From: Enoplolaimus lenunculus
Lineage: Eukaryota; Nematoda; Enoplea; Enoplida; Thoracostomopsidae
Assembly (NCBI GenBank): GCA_030248215.1
Contig: JASANG010000274.1
Coordinates: 1 to 64,000, forward strand
Direction of reading: 5' to 3'
Length of the DNA: 64,000 nt
The translations under genes and the position numbers were made by a program. This document shows, piece by piece, positions 1 to 11,495 of this stretch. Numbering within the stretch: position 1 is the first letter of the stretch; each line of letters starts with the position of its first letter. Under the pieces are notes generated by a model, which had not been told where the DNA came from, made no database searches, and saw only the letters and a list, made by a program, of their open reading frames with translations.

Positions 1-356
1 AATCGTGGATGGACTTTATTTGGGTTAGTATTTGGGTCGTTCGTTTGGAAATGGTTCTGGGGATAATGTAAACGGGTGCTGGGGGTGCGCTGGTACGCGG
101 TTTCGTTATGGGGATTATTAGACGCATTGACAATATTGTCGTGGGTCGGTGGATGGTTTGTTATTGTCACTTGGTAAGAAAACTTTAAAACAAAATAAAA
201 ACAAATAAAAGAAAGAAAATGAAAATAAAAATTGTTGTTTGTTATTGTTATTAATTGTTGTGTGGATTTACGCTTTTTAGCGACGGCAAAAAAGGCAGTA
301 AATAGGGCCATAAAATTTTGTTCGATGCCAGGGTCGGCATCTGTGCCGAAGGGGGG
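1..356 (+). mobile_element. 3' internal end of an LTR retrotransposon (fossil)
   Basis: No recognisable protein domain remains in this stretch. It ends in a purine-rich tract (GAAGGGGGGA) directly before TGTAG, the arrangement of a polypurine tract next to a 3' LTR. The rest of the element lies left of the window, so family and completeness cannot be judged. Orientation is inferred from the tract and LTR order. Confidence 0.55.
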
Positions 357-1553
357 ATGTAGGTGGCTGTGCCACACTTAAACCTATTTCAAACTAAAAA
401 CTAAAACTAAAAATAAAACCTTATATTAAAACCACACCTTAAGGGAGTCCCTGGCTCCACCTAGTCTCTCTTAGAACTTAAGTTAGGCTTAGGCGTTGCT
501 ACAAGGCGTAGAAGCTGGTAAATCTATGTCATGGCGGCTGTGTCCGCAATGTAAACTTACCTGGGGCCCTGCGTGGCCGTATGACGGTATTGATTAATGT
601 TGCGAGTGTTGCTGGCTATATCTGCGACTAAGGACATAGCTAGGCTATGTCAGCACCAATATGGTGCTTCGTATTATGTGTGTCTCGTTATTGTTGTTGT
701 TGTTGTAGTACCGGATGTGTGGCTCTGGACCTCAACCGCATTGCGGACACCCAATTGTGGGTGTCGGCAAAAATGCAAATGAGGTCGAGATGCCGAAATG
801 GGTAGCCAGGACCGGAATCAGTCTTGGTTTTGCAATTGGTGAACTCGGTTGTTATTTTTCTGGCTGGTTGTGAACAGATTCGTACGTTATTTTCTGGAAT
901 TTTGGTTTTGCGTTGGCAGTGGAAGTTTTAATAAGTAAGGTTGAGTGGAATTAAATTAAGATTGTCACGGTGGCATAGGATGTGAAGGGAATTACGGCAT
1001 TACGGTGTTAATCGGCATTGCGCAGGGCGCAGGATTTACCCAGTATCGGATACTGGTGTTATGTGCTAAAAGGAACTTGGGAATAAACCGGAGAACCTGG
1101 GGAAACGTAGTCTAATAAATCTAACGGGGTTAGATTTATTATTCTACAACGGCTTGGCCAAATCTAACGGGGTTAGATTGGTCGGAAATTTGGTGTAACT
1201 CTAACGGGGTTAGAGTACACGGTTTAACGGGGTGTAATTCTAACGGGGTTAGAATTGCACGGATTCTGGAAAACGGCAAAAGTATTGGGTACGGTAAAGC
1301 CAGTGGCTGGATTAAATCAGATTCAGACGTCGGCTTTAAGGATTCCGGCTCGGGTTACCAGTTAAATTGCATAACCTGTAATTTGCTGGCCTTAATATTG
1401 GGTATTTTGTGTCATACGGGTTTCGGGTTGGGGATTTATAATAAACATTTACCGGCCGCGTTTTACTAAATCAGAGCGATACGCATACATCGAGGAAAGA
1501 ACATAACAGGCGATACAGGGTACAGGCTTCAGTTAAATCACGAACTTCTCACA
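357..1553 (+). mobile_element. 3' LTR of an LTR retrotransposon (fossil)
   Basis: The segment begins TGTAGG after a polypurine tract, ends ..TCTCACA, and carries AATAAA near 1440. Immediately after it the sequence is the interior of a TTAGGC-bearing MITE that has no left end here, so the retroelement seems to have inserted into that MITE. At about 1.2 kb the LTR is long. The partner LTR and target duplication would lie outside the window. Confidence 0.5.
1114..1260. repeat. array of four hairpins with a common core
   Basis: Four successive inverted repeats share the core CTAAC-GGG-GTTAG: 1114-1140, 1156-1183, 1193-1220 and 1232-1260. The stems extend 11 to 13 bp through arms that differ between hairpins but remain self-complementary, for example AATAAAT with ATTTATT and GTGTAATT with AATTGCAC. 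The first stem is perfect. The second and third each contain one bulge, and the fourth one G-T pair. The array lies in the LTR. Confidence 0.85.
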
Positions 1554-1691
1554 ATTCCTAAGCCTAAGCCTAATCGTATGAATGAACCTGTTCCTAAGCC
1601 TAAGCCTAAGCAAAAAAATTAGTCTAAACCTTAAACTGACTCTATTATAGCGCCTCCGGGAATCCATCCAGCCCTGTTCTATACATGGGCC
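1554..1691. mobile_element. TTAGGC-family MITE, right portion only
   Basis: CCTAAGCCTAAGCC tracts are followed by the terminal motif CCCTGTTCTATACATGGGCC at 1672-1691, which matches the ends of the complete copy at 9082-9250. The left end is missing where the LTR abuts it. Confidence 0.6.
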
Positions 1692-2044
1692 GGTGTGCTT
1701 GACTCAATATTGCGAAATGTCTGTACAAATAGACTTGCAACCGACAAAACGAACAATTTTTGATTCCCAATCGATATTTAACTATACACTATGTTACGTT
1801 TACATATACTTTCAACTAAAATGTAACGCTGTGTATAGATTTGTGTTTGTTACCTTTGCTCTCTGCAACTCGGAAGTCTGTCTATTTCACGGTGACCTTC
1901 ATTTATCGCAAACGACTACAGTAGTTTTTACGTTAATTTCATACTTGTAAACAACATACATTTGTGATTTTTTTGCTGTTCTACTATGATAGCAACGGCT
2001 CATGTTGCGATAAAGGCCGTCCTATTGTTTCCGGACAGCAATAT

Positions 2045-2105
2045 ACCGGGAGTATAAACATATGCACTCCTGTTTACATATGGATAGCCAAATATATAAT
2101 ATATG
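2045..2105 (+). repeat. dispersed repeat shared with 59755-59812
   Basis: The block around CACTCCTGTTTACATATGG followed by a TA-rich stretch recurs in reverse complement at 59755-59812. Identity is high over about 45 bp. The family is unknown. Confidence 0.5.
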
Positions 2106-3330
2106 AAATATATAGTACATTGCTACGGCCATGAGGATTAGCCAGGTTACCCTAACACTTGGTACGTAAAAATTTTGTGTCAAGAGTTTAAAGTAGCCTA
2201 AACCACTATTGGTTTCTCTAACAACTAAATTAAGGTGAATGGCGAGTTACGCCAGGAATTGCGTTTTTGGAGGTTTCGAATGCTAGCGAGATCTGATTAG
2301 GTCTTGGTTCAGTACCGATGTTCCACTGCGTGGTGAAATTTTACTGTAGGACTGTAGCTAGGATTAAATTTCGAAAGATGATAACCACGTCTTAATGTTT
2401 TCGGGTGTGAGCGAGAAATTGTTGACCATTGCAGGGTATTCAGGGTATTCTACAGCCTGTAAAATTGACTTTTCAAGTCTTTCAAAAAATTTTGGGAAGC
2501 GATATATATCCGACCTATTCCCCGTTGTATTAATAGATGCTGTTTTGGTCAGAATTTAGAAACTGTTCGCTTGCTTTCAAGCTAAGCATGTTCTCACTAT
2601 ACACACTACACGATAATTAAGTTCAGGTGTATATGTGAGAAATCTTTTAAAACGTTGCTGTTTAAAGATAGAATTAGTGAACTCAAGAGAGTGACCTATT
2701 TAAGAGACATTGTTAAAATAAGGAGTGCATAAAATGCAAGAGTGTGCAACTCTTGGGGTTCCGCATGGTGCAAAATGTGCCACCGGGCTTTACGTCTTTG
2801 GCGGACCCCCCCTTGTTTAGTTGGGGTCGTTGTCACATGCAATAACCCTAAAATAAACTATAAGCGGATCACTTTTGTTGCCGGATAATGTGTCACGGTT
2901 CGCACGGTGTGCCCCCTCTAAATGAAAGGGGTAGGCCAAAAACTCAACGCGTACCGGGTACATTCTTTTCAACACACAATGTATCCAGTTGCATACTTTT
3001 GTTGAAATATCCATCATCCACTTTTGTTAATATGGACTGGAGACCATGACCTTCCTCTCAATGCGCTTCTATTTAATAGCATAAAGTCCGCATGCAACAT
3101 TTCTTTCCTTACTACATATACCTAGTTGTAATTCTCTTTATAATTATGAATGAAACGGCAGAAATTCATTTCTAATTACAACTTACAGCAGTGGAAAACA
3201 CTGCGCAAGACACATTGCAATATTTTAATAGTTTTAAGTAAACATTTAGTGCTTTTACTAATGTTTTCAATTAAAAATTGAAGGAAATGTGTACTGTGAA
3301 ACGTATCAGGCCTGTAGAAAAATGACGTTA

Positions 3331-3400
3331 ATTATTGAAACTGAAAGATTTTTAAACAAATATTTATTATTGAAACTGAAAGATTTTTAAACAAATATTT
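3331..3400. repeat. 35 bp perfect tandem duplication
   Basis: Two head-to-tail copies of a 35 bp unit beginning ATTATTGAAACTGAAAG lie at 3331-3365 and 3366-3400 with no visible mismatch, so the duplication is recent. Confidence 0.9.
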
Positions 3401-3565
3401 CGAGTTTCAGTTTAGCGTAGAGCAGGGAATGCAAAATCTAAAAGGATGTTTTCATAATACCAGATCTAGAAAAATGGCAATATAATTAATATGATTGTGG
3501 CTGCTTGCAGATATTAAGATGTCACCGTGTTTGACCAGTAGCGGATTCAGTTTTTTTGTTAACAA

Positions 3566-3760
3566 ACGGGGCACATGTAAAGATCATGGGCGGAATGCGT
3601 TTCTTTGGGACTAGAAAGCATAGGCTTTGGACTATTTTTGCTTGGCTTCGGCTTAGGCTAAGGAATATGCTCACTCTTACGCTTAGGCTTTGGTTTAGGC
3701 TTAGGCTTAAAAATATGCTTATATACTGTTCCGCAAGTGTGTTCTTTACCTTAGCTACAA
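3566..3760. mobile_element. degenerate TTAGGC-family MITE
   Basis: The left side resembles the family end (CACATGTAAAGATCATGGGCGGA). Interior TTAGGC/AGGCTT tracts and a TATGCTTATATACTGTTCCG right side match the complete copy at 9082-9250, with more divergence. Confidence 0.5.
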
Positions 3761-4220
3761 CCGGAAACAATCTTCGATTTTGAAATTTTGACATTTTTAA
3801 AGCCAGCATAGCACATATTTCTAGCCTTTAAAGTAAGAAGTTACGCCAAAATTCAAAGAATGTTTTGAGCTTGTCTGGAGCATAAGCACCATTATCTATT
3901 TGTCTAATAAAAGCGCAAACAGTGTGGATTTTCTAATGAACAGTTTGAAACGCAACATTTTCAACATAAGTTTTTTGGAATTCCTATCACTTTGTAACTG
4001 ACTCTAACGTTGTCTTTCAGTGCAACTAAGTTGTAGGCTGAAAAACAGTAATGACAAGATGAAGAATGAAACAAAATGGTTGGACAGCTTAACTCGATGT
4101 ATACACCTTGTTTATCGCCACATCTTCAGTTTCTTCGTTGGATAATCTTGTGGTCAAACTGCTAACTGGTGCCATTCGTTTTCAACTTTTCGCGCGTCAA
4201 TCTCAATAACCCGACAAAAA

Positions 4221-7200
4221 ATGTACCTTAGCAGTTTGCTGAAACCTTTCACTTCCGTCAATGGCGTCTTTAAGCAACCATCATTCAATTATTGTCTACC
4301 AAACGCTGGCTCTCTTTGTCGTTCGGCGTTGCTCAGTTGTTATGAGTCGATAACTCGACAAGTTTCATGGTCGAAATTTCGTCGAAAATGGCTTTCGTTT
4401 CGGCTAATGCCTCACGTATGCAGGCAACTGTTCAACAAACTTGAGTCGTTCATGTTAACTATATGGGCAGTGTACTTGTTGTTTACAACCATGACGTCAC
4501 AATTGACTAATATGACGACCGACTTTGAATCCGGCCGATTACGAGTATATTTTGACGGCGTTAGAGAAGCGGCGAGAACTTTCGAATTTATGAACGATTT
4601 ACGCCTTGGGAAACCGGTAATTGAAACAAAATTTGATGCTCAAATTCAACCACCATCAGTGACGATGTGTTGGTTTCAACCGAATAAAGCGAGTTATGTC
4701 AAAACGCGACAGGTTCACAAATATTGGCAGTCAATTAATGGATTGATTCCGCAAGATACTGCAGTCAAAGTTTCGTTTGCTGGATATGTATTTTCGGCGT
4801 TTTGGGATCGAAGACTATTGGCGGCCGACAAGGATTCTGTAAACGGTATGATTGAAGGCATAACGTAATGGGTGGGTAAGGCGGCTCAACGTCCACCAGT
4901 AAAATTTTGCTATCCTAAACAAAGTTTCCGCTCCGCTAGTAAATCATTTGAAACACTCTCTAGCCTGGTCTGAGCGAGTTGTTTTAGCATTTGCTTAGCA
5001 TGCTGAGGCGGCTTAGGACCAATATGATCAATCGGAAAAAAGGCGTGTGAGGATTATTTTTGGCGAAGTGATAGAGTACATAAAAGTGTACCAATTCGCC
5101 CGAATTTGGAGTATAAACTTCAACAAATTTGTGCACTATTACCTAATAAACATTGTGGGGCAGGTTAGAAACGGTGGACCTTTTGTACAAACAATGAACC
5201 CAGTTGCATACGCTTGTAATGAGTCTACGGTTCTTGACAACGCCTCTTCATCCACACAACAAACCTAATTTAGCACGTATACCCGGCAATCGCTAAGAAC
5301 CGTTTTTGCTATTGTATGGTATGTTTATTACAGCTATTTATTTTAAGGTGTAATTCAAGTTCTTACAATGCTTCATCAAACATTACTAAGTCCCACCGTT
5401 CGGCTATCGTTGTTTTGTCAACTTTGGTATCAAGAAGATTTCAAATCAAAGCCTCGAGTGTCCATTGTCCGTGCAGAAATGCGCGAAATTTGGATACGTA
5501 GCTGGGACCCTCGTAATGCGTTTACAGTTCCCGTTTTACTGTCGTGTCCGATCCCATCTACAGAAAAAAGTAAACCTCGCCATGTGTCAATCGTTACAGA
5601 ACCATGCTCACATGCCAGCAACATACTTGGAGTGAGTAGGAATCAGGGGCGGACCCAGTTAGGTTGATTGGAAGGGTACCATTCAAACCCACTTAATAGT
5701 ATAGAACAAAAATTTTTTAAATATAAAATCGGAAGATGCTTCGAATAACGACGGCATAATATCTAGTGCCTGCGCCCCAATGTATCGCTCTTTATATTAC
5801 TTGCTAATACTTGTTCTCATTCTTACGTTCTCAACTGTCATCTGTTAGTAATAGATTTTCAATCTGAAGCTCACAAACTATTGCGCTTGTTGAACTCACA
5901 ATTGGTATAGGAGTAGAGCAAGTCATATACGAAAAATGTTCAGAATTCTGAGCTTCAGCATTTACTGGTTCTAAGTTACAGGACGTATCACCAACCGCTG
6001 ATAGGTGCTATACTGAGAATACGGTTCCTCATACTTAATATTCCTTGTGATTACATTCAATACTTACGATTCGTGAACTCTAAACTACAAACTCCCTCTA
6101 GTTTTTTATCTGCCCCAGAGCTGCGTGTTACCCGCAGGTAAACGCGGGACGGGTAAGAAAATTTTGACGCAAGTATACCCATGGGTAAAGTATTTCAAAA
6201 TGCAGGTAAAAATTTAAGAAACTAGAAATACAGGTAAACATAGAAAAACTATTACACTTTTAAACTATTTTACCGTACGAGTGAAAAATAAGCATCTAGT
6301 ATTAACATCAATGCACTGTAAAATTAAGCGTATTGAACGCAAAAAATATTTATTGTAGGTCAACCATATAGAAGACAAAGAAGTAAAACCTTCAGAACGC
6401 GCTCATACTGTTGTTTGCGTGAAAGGAATGGATTTTTTGCAAGATATATCGTTTCGACTAGTCGAATGGTTCGAAGCTAATCTTATGCTAGGTAATTTAG
6501 ATAAAGTGTCTGTTATGAACCTATGGCAGATAAACAGGAACTTGGAAATGAAACTTTTTTACAAGGTGTCCAATTAATACTTGCTTTGTCGAAACTGAAA
6601 TTAATCTAACCAGTTGCAAAATTACGCGAAATGTAGTATTTTTCATTGCTAAGGATGTCGTATAAACCTTTGCTCAGTATTCCAAAACGAATTATATATC
6701 TGATATTACAAATGTCTTTTCAAGGACTACGTTTTCGCTAACATCCACTTTACAGTTGATAACTACCATAGGAACCCCGTATAAGCTAATGCCGTTGTGT
6801 GGAAGTATATTTAAACATTTCCAAAGTTGAAACAAAGTTCAAGAAAATTATAACTATTCGTACTCGAGTAGCATAAAGTGGCCAATGTAAAGAACAGGGG
6901 CGGAACAGTATTATAAGCATATTCCGAAGACTAAACTTAAGCGTAAGCCTAAGCGTAAGAATGAGCATATTCCTAAGCCTAAGCCTAGCCAAGCAAAAAA
7001 CTAGTCTAAAGCTTAACATTACTCTTTTCTAGTCCCTCAGAAAAACGTTCCGCTCCTGATCTTTACATGGGCCCATAAGGTCAAGTTTTCGCTCCTTATG
7101 GTATATATTATTAAGTAAGTCTCCCCCTAGTTAAAGGCGCAATCAACTTGACTCTTCGTATGTTTTAGCAAGTGTTTATATTGTTACATTATCACACGCG

Positions 7201-9026
7201 TGCTTAGGCTTAGGCTTAGGCTGAGGATTTAGGCTTATGCTTTATTCTCAAATTTATAATTAGGCTCAGTTTCGTGATACGTTTCGAAAACTTTATGTGA
7301 TGGAAAACAGGTATCTGCTTATGCGTGATTCACGTCATAACTGGGGCTGCCCGGAACACGTTTTGTCCATATTTTAGATAAATAAGTTAGAATAATATGC
7401 CAAGTTTTCTTAAATTTTCGAATGAAAAAATATTGAATACCGAAAATACCGGAAAATTCCGGTGAAAAAATACTGGATTTCTTACCGAAAATGGATAGTG
7501 AACATTGCCGGATTTTCCTGCCGGAACCGGAATGCGGCTTGCACCCTAAATACAAGTAATTGAATACTGAATTAAGTTTTATTTATCTGTTTCTAGCGGA
7601 AATTTTGCCTAAATATATTCCTAACTACAAATAATTCAAACTTTAAATTTTAGTATCATATGATATTCTACAGGACAGGCTAGTTTGCCACAACGTTGCC
7701 GACATTTTCAAATATTCATATGATACTGACGGACAATATTTCGAATATCATATGATATTGCAATACAAATAGTGAACATGACACCAGGATAGCAGACAAT
7801 GTAAATTTTTTGAATTTGATAGCGGATCAAAGTACAGATAAATTTTTACCCGCTCTTAAAATAGGGATAAAACGTGTTTCAGGTTGCCCCAGTTATCGTG
7901 ATCCTCGCATTAAAGGTTGTTGCGAAAGCTGCTTACTAGTAAGTTGTGTAATAAGCAACATTTAAACGCAACCGTGTTGCAAACCGGGTCGACCCGAGCC
8001 AAAAAACAACTAAACCATAAGTTTTTCCTCTTGTGATTTAAGATATGCAAACCATTCACACTGGTTACCAACACTAACTGAGCACTTTCTGTGCAGCCTC
8101 TCGCTGCGCCCTTGCTATATTCAGATTCGGATTCTGCTGAATTTTCATATATTTCAGGTGCGGACAAAATCGTAATGTACGCATACACAGTACATCCTAA
8201 CGTATCAAAAGTGTTCAATTACTATAGTAAAACTCGACGTGTTCTTGAAGTGATTCCTTTCTCACTACCTGGTGGTCAACCGGATATTCCAGAATATCGA
8301 GCGCAATATATACACCGGAACCGACAACAAAAACGACGCAATGAACTTTTGCCTTATAATGATTGCTTTTATCGTCACATATATTCGCACAATTATACTC
8401 TAATAATCGATATTGACGAGTTAATCGTTCCACTGTTCAACGTTTCTTCAAAAATTCGATCCCTCGCCGCCAAGAACCGATTTCAGTTCTTCAGTAAACA
8501 CCAATTTCAAGGTCCCAAATGGTCTGATATTATAACGGCCGTTACACAGAATGCTCAATTAAACTCCGGTGACCAGTTTGAAAATACGGCATTTTCCATT
8601 TCGAACGCATTCTTTTTCGATAACTTAACAGCATCCGCAGCAACAACAGCAACAACAAAACATCCCGCAGTCAAAGGGTCAAAACCGGCCATTCCGGTAT
8701 ATATGCACATGCTCAGACATCCTGTAAGATCGCGTAAAATAAGCGCACCGACAGATTATGGCAAAAGTTTTATTTCAACTCAAAATGCGTTAAGTGTATT
8801 TAATCATTTTGCACTTCATAAACGCCGACCTGGTCTTAAACAAACCGTTTATGTTAGTCCTACAATCGCGCTAAAACATCATTATAAAGCCACGTGTCCT
8901 ATTGAATCTAGAGATGAATGCCCAACGCTTTACACTGAAACAGTTTCAGATAACAGTTTCCTAGTGTTCGCGTCAGATTTAGTGCCACGAGTCACAAACG
9001 CACTCATTGATCTTGGGTTCGTTTGA
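4221..9026 (+). CDS. glycosyltransferase family 92 (GT92, DUF23) protein
   Basis: Four phase-matched exons: 4221-4864, 5391-5631, 6359-6491 and 8158-9026 (stop TGA), about 628 residues. The N-terminus has a hydrophobic signal-anchor-like segment near residues 76-92 (LTIWAVYLLF), fitting a Golgi or ER type II enzyme. Family hallmarks in order are a YVFSAFWDRR block, CQLWYQ, a VLLSCPIP block, VVCVKGMDF..LVEWFEANLMLG, and the catalytic-type DxD motif in LIIDIDELIVPL of exon 4. GT92 enzymes transfer sugars to glycans; the substrate cannot be inferred. Exon 1 ends at AC/GTAATG and exon 3 at G/GTAATT. The acceptor at 5390 is weak but is the one that keeps CQLWYQ in frame. The intron 8091 region reads open but is not needed. 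The start ATG is the first in the open frame; an upstream exon is possible. Confidence 0.85.
6116..6240. repeat. TACCCGCGGGTA-type dispersed repeat, in GT92 intron 2
   Basis: Begins CAGAGCTGCGTGTTACCCGC and continues with TACCC/GGGTA motifs. The same sequence in reverse complement ends the copy at 14430-14827. It lies in the intron between 5631 and 6359. Confidence 0.5.
6880..7073. mobile_element. TTAGGC-family MITE with 8 bp target duplication
   Basis: Terminal inverted repeats GGCCAATGTAAAGAACAGGG and (reverse) GGCCCATGTAAAGATCAGGA enclose AAGCCTAAGC tracts. It is flanked by CATAAAGT (6872-6879) and CATAAGGT (7074-7081), a 7/8 target duplication typical of hAT-type insertion. It sits in GT92 intron 3. 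Confidence 0.8.
7199..7245. repeat. short TTAGGC hexamer tract
   Basis: Three perfect TTAGGC units then degenerate ones. It has no MITE ends of its own and lies in GT92 intron 3. Confidence 0.7.
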
Positions 9027-9081
9027 TGATCAAACCTATTCAAAGAGGAGTGCCGCACAACCAAACTGTTATCCAAATCCT

Positions 9082-9250
9082 GGCCCATGTATAGAACAGG
9101 GCCGGATCGTTTTCCGAAGGGGCTATAATAGTCAGTTTAAGCTTTAGACTATTTTTTGCTTAGGCTTAGGCTTAGGAATAGGCTCATCCATACGCTTAGG
9201 CTTAGGAATATGCTTATACTACTGTTCCGGCCCTGTTCTAAACATGGGCC
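9082..9250. mobile_element. TTAGGC-family MITE, best-preserved copy
   Basis: This 169 bp element has 25 bp inverted ends (GGCCCATGTATAGAACAGGG... against GGCCCATGTTTAGAACAGGG...) differing at one position. It is flanked by perfect 8 bp direct repeats CAAATCCT at 9074-9081 and 9251-9258. The interior carries TTAGGC tracts and two copies of a GCTTAGGAATA block. No coding capacity. The 8 bp duplication fits a hAT-like mobiliser. Confidence 0.9.
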
Positions 9251-9258
9251 CAAATCCT

Positions 9259-11495
9259 TATTTGGCAAACAGCTGCTGATCAAAAGAATATTAGGCATTT
9301 TCTCGGCGTCTTGTTCCATTAAGCAAGTTTCTGCGTGCGCTACTGGATTGACTCATTTGAAAGTCTTACAAATGTTTCAAGTCCGAATATTTTTAACTTT
9401 GACCAAATATTGCCTGGTTTTCAAAATATTTAATTTTATCACCGCCACTTTTATTGTTGATTACTGCTCTAAAGTAGTACGATGCGAGCGAAATCCGATT
9501 GTGGCAAAAATCGCCATCCGGTTCTACTGTTTGCATTATATTGCCGCATATCGCTGAAAAGTATCATATAATGCAGAATCCACAATATTTTGCGTGCACC
9601 ATGTGGTAAAATTAATATCCATTCCAAGCCTCGTAAAATAACAAACAACCTTTTCCACACCTTGTACATCACCTTTATTTCCATTCTAAACACGAACACA
9701 ATTTTTACACTCTCTTTAGAAATGGGTAAACTGTAAATAGAAATGTACATCTCACTTTAAACTCTGCATCAAATTTTAAATCTAAAATTTAAACAAGATT
9801 AGAAAAGATTAAAACACTATTATCTGTTTAGAAATGCGCAGTCATAAAATTTTACCTTTTTCATACTGCTGTATCATAAGGTCACTCTATTTGAAACTTG
9901 GAAACATATATGAAGATTTTAATGTTCTATTCCAGACTAGCGTCTTTAAGTTTCACTTCTTACCGCATAGGTGCACTATATATCCGACTGCCGTCTCCAG
10001 AAGTATGTTGCGATGTTCTGTCGTTGGAATTTATTGGTATCTAGGCGCAGCCTATGGCACGATGGTTAACTGTTAAAAATTTTGCGTTGTGCGTAAAATT
10101 TAATCCATTGTATGAATATAGTATCGTTCACTTTTAAGTCTAACATTTTGCAACGTTTTCTAAAATTGTTAATTTATAGAGGATACACACAGCTGAACTC
10201 GAATGGCGGGCCTCGGTCAACTTTGGATTTTCCACCGAAAAATCTATAATCCGCCAATATGTTGGAGGTCCCCACTTAAACTTTGCAGGGAGCCTCCATC
10301 CCTGCCTCCTCCGGCGCTTATCCTGGCCGATAAGTATACATATTATTCGAAAACATTATAACACACCGCTCAAACTCAATCTGACGTTTAATAATTTTTT
10401 TATGTAAATCCATTTAATGTCTTTTTCGCAACGTATTTTCAACTCATTTGTATGTTCAAAACAAACTGGTGCACACTGTAATTGTTGAAATGAACCTAAA
10501 TTCAGCGAAATGTATGTTTAATCTGTAGCTGCTTTTGCTCTCTGTCACTTTGAAGCAAAGTTTTAAAATCCGATACGAAAATATACACAGTTGAATGACG
10601 CAAAAACGCAACATTTGTTAAGAAGTCCAGCATACAGCCTGATGCCCGTTAAAATTTTTCCGCTGATGATTTTAAGTACTTAAGAGTTAAAACGTTCAAC
10701 AGTTAGAATAACAAATTTGCACTGTGCGAACGAAATGCGTATGACCAGGAATGTTTTATTCGCAAACATGAGTTCGTAGACCCGTAAAACGATGTTTACA
10801 AAAAGCACGCGGGTAGTTACCGGTGCAGCCAGGAAATCTCTACAAAGCATATACGATGTGTTTAAAAGGCGTTATAAGATTATTTCAAGGAAACTTGTTA
10901 GATTCATTACTGTCTTGGGCAACCTAAAATTTCACGAGTTGGAAGAAACCATTCTCGAAAATATACCGTTAATCTCATTCGGTTATATAATTAAAGTTTA
11001 TCAGCTTCAAAGTACCAATTCGAGTTCCCGTTAGTTGTAAGGTTGGAAACTTTGATTGATTCAAAATTTAAAGGCTACTCGTCACATCCTTTAAAAATTA
11101 AAGGTTTTGAACTCCAAACCTTAGTAAACTTCAAAACTCATAAAACTCGTGTCTCAAGCATTATGTTTCGCAAACCGGACATAGATGCAACACATATTTG
11201 AGAATGCATACTAGTATTAAAGAAACGATCACAGACCACAAAATTTTGCTCATTGGAATACTCATATATCCACCCAACTTTGGGACCATATTACTTTGAA
11301 GGGCGTCCCTTTTTCCACTGCACTCCTGTAGAGTAAGCTTAAGCTTCGGACGAGTATTTTTGGATAGTTTCATACCTATACCTATGCTTAGTAATAGGCT
11401 TAGAGTTAGGTTTACGCTTAAGAACGAATACGTTTATACTACTGTTAATACGCCCCTCAAAGTAGCGCTGGTCCAAACTAGCATCAAACCAAATT
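9259..11495. other. no gene seen; intergenic
   Basis: This lies between the GT92 stop and the last coding exon of the minus-strand neuregulin-like gene, whose 3' UTR must fall in the right part. A degenerate TTAGGC-type repeat occurs at about 11329-11460. No other feature is supported. Confidence 0.45.

Larger units (their letters stand above)
1692..4220. other. no gene seen; intergenic with short repeats
   Basis: No supported exon, RNA gene or long element is visible. The stretch contains a dispersed repeat at 2045-2105, a 35 bp tandem duplication at 3331-3400 and a degenerate TTAGGC-type MITE at 3566-3760. Confidence 0.5.

Noticed and set aside
7199-7245. TTAGGC repeats as telomere or interstitial telomere
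   Set aside because: Runs are only three or four units and mostly sit inside MITEs with defined ends, so a true telomere is unlikely.
8091-8157. Extension of the GT92 exon upstream to 8091
   Set aside because: The acceptor at 8157 restores the phase and the family motif after LMLG; the upstream open codons are intronic.
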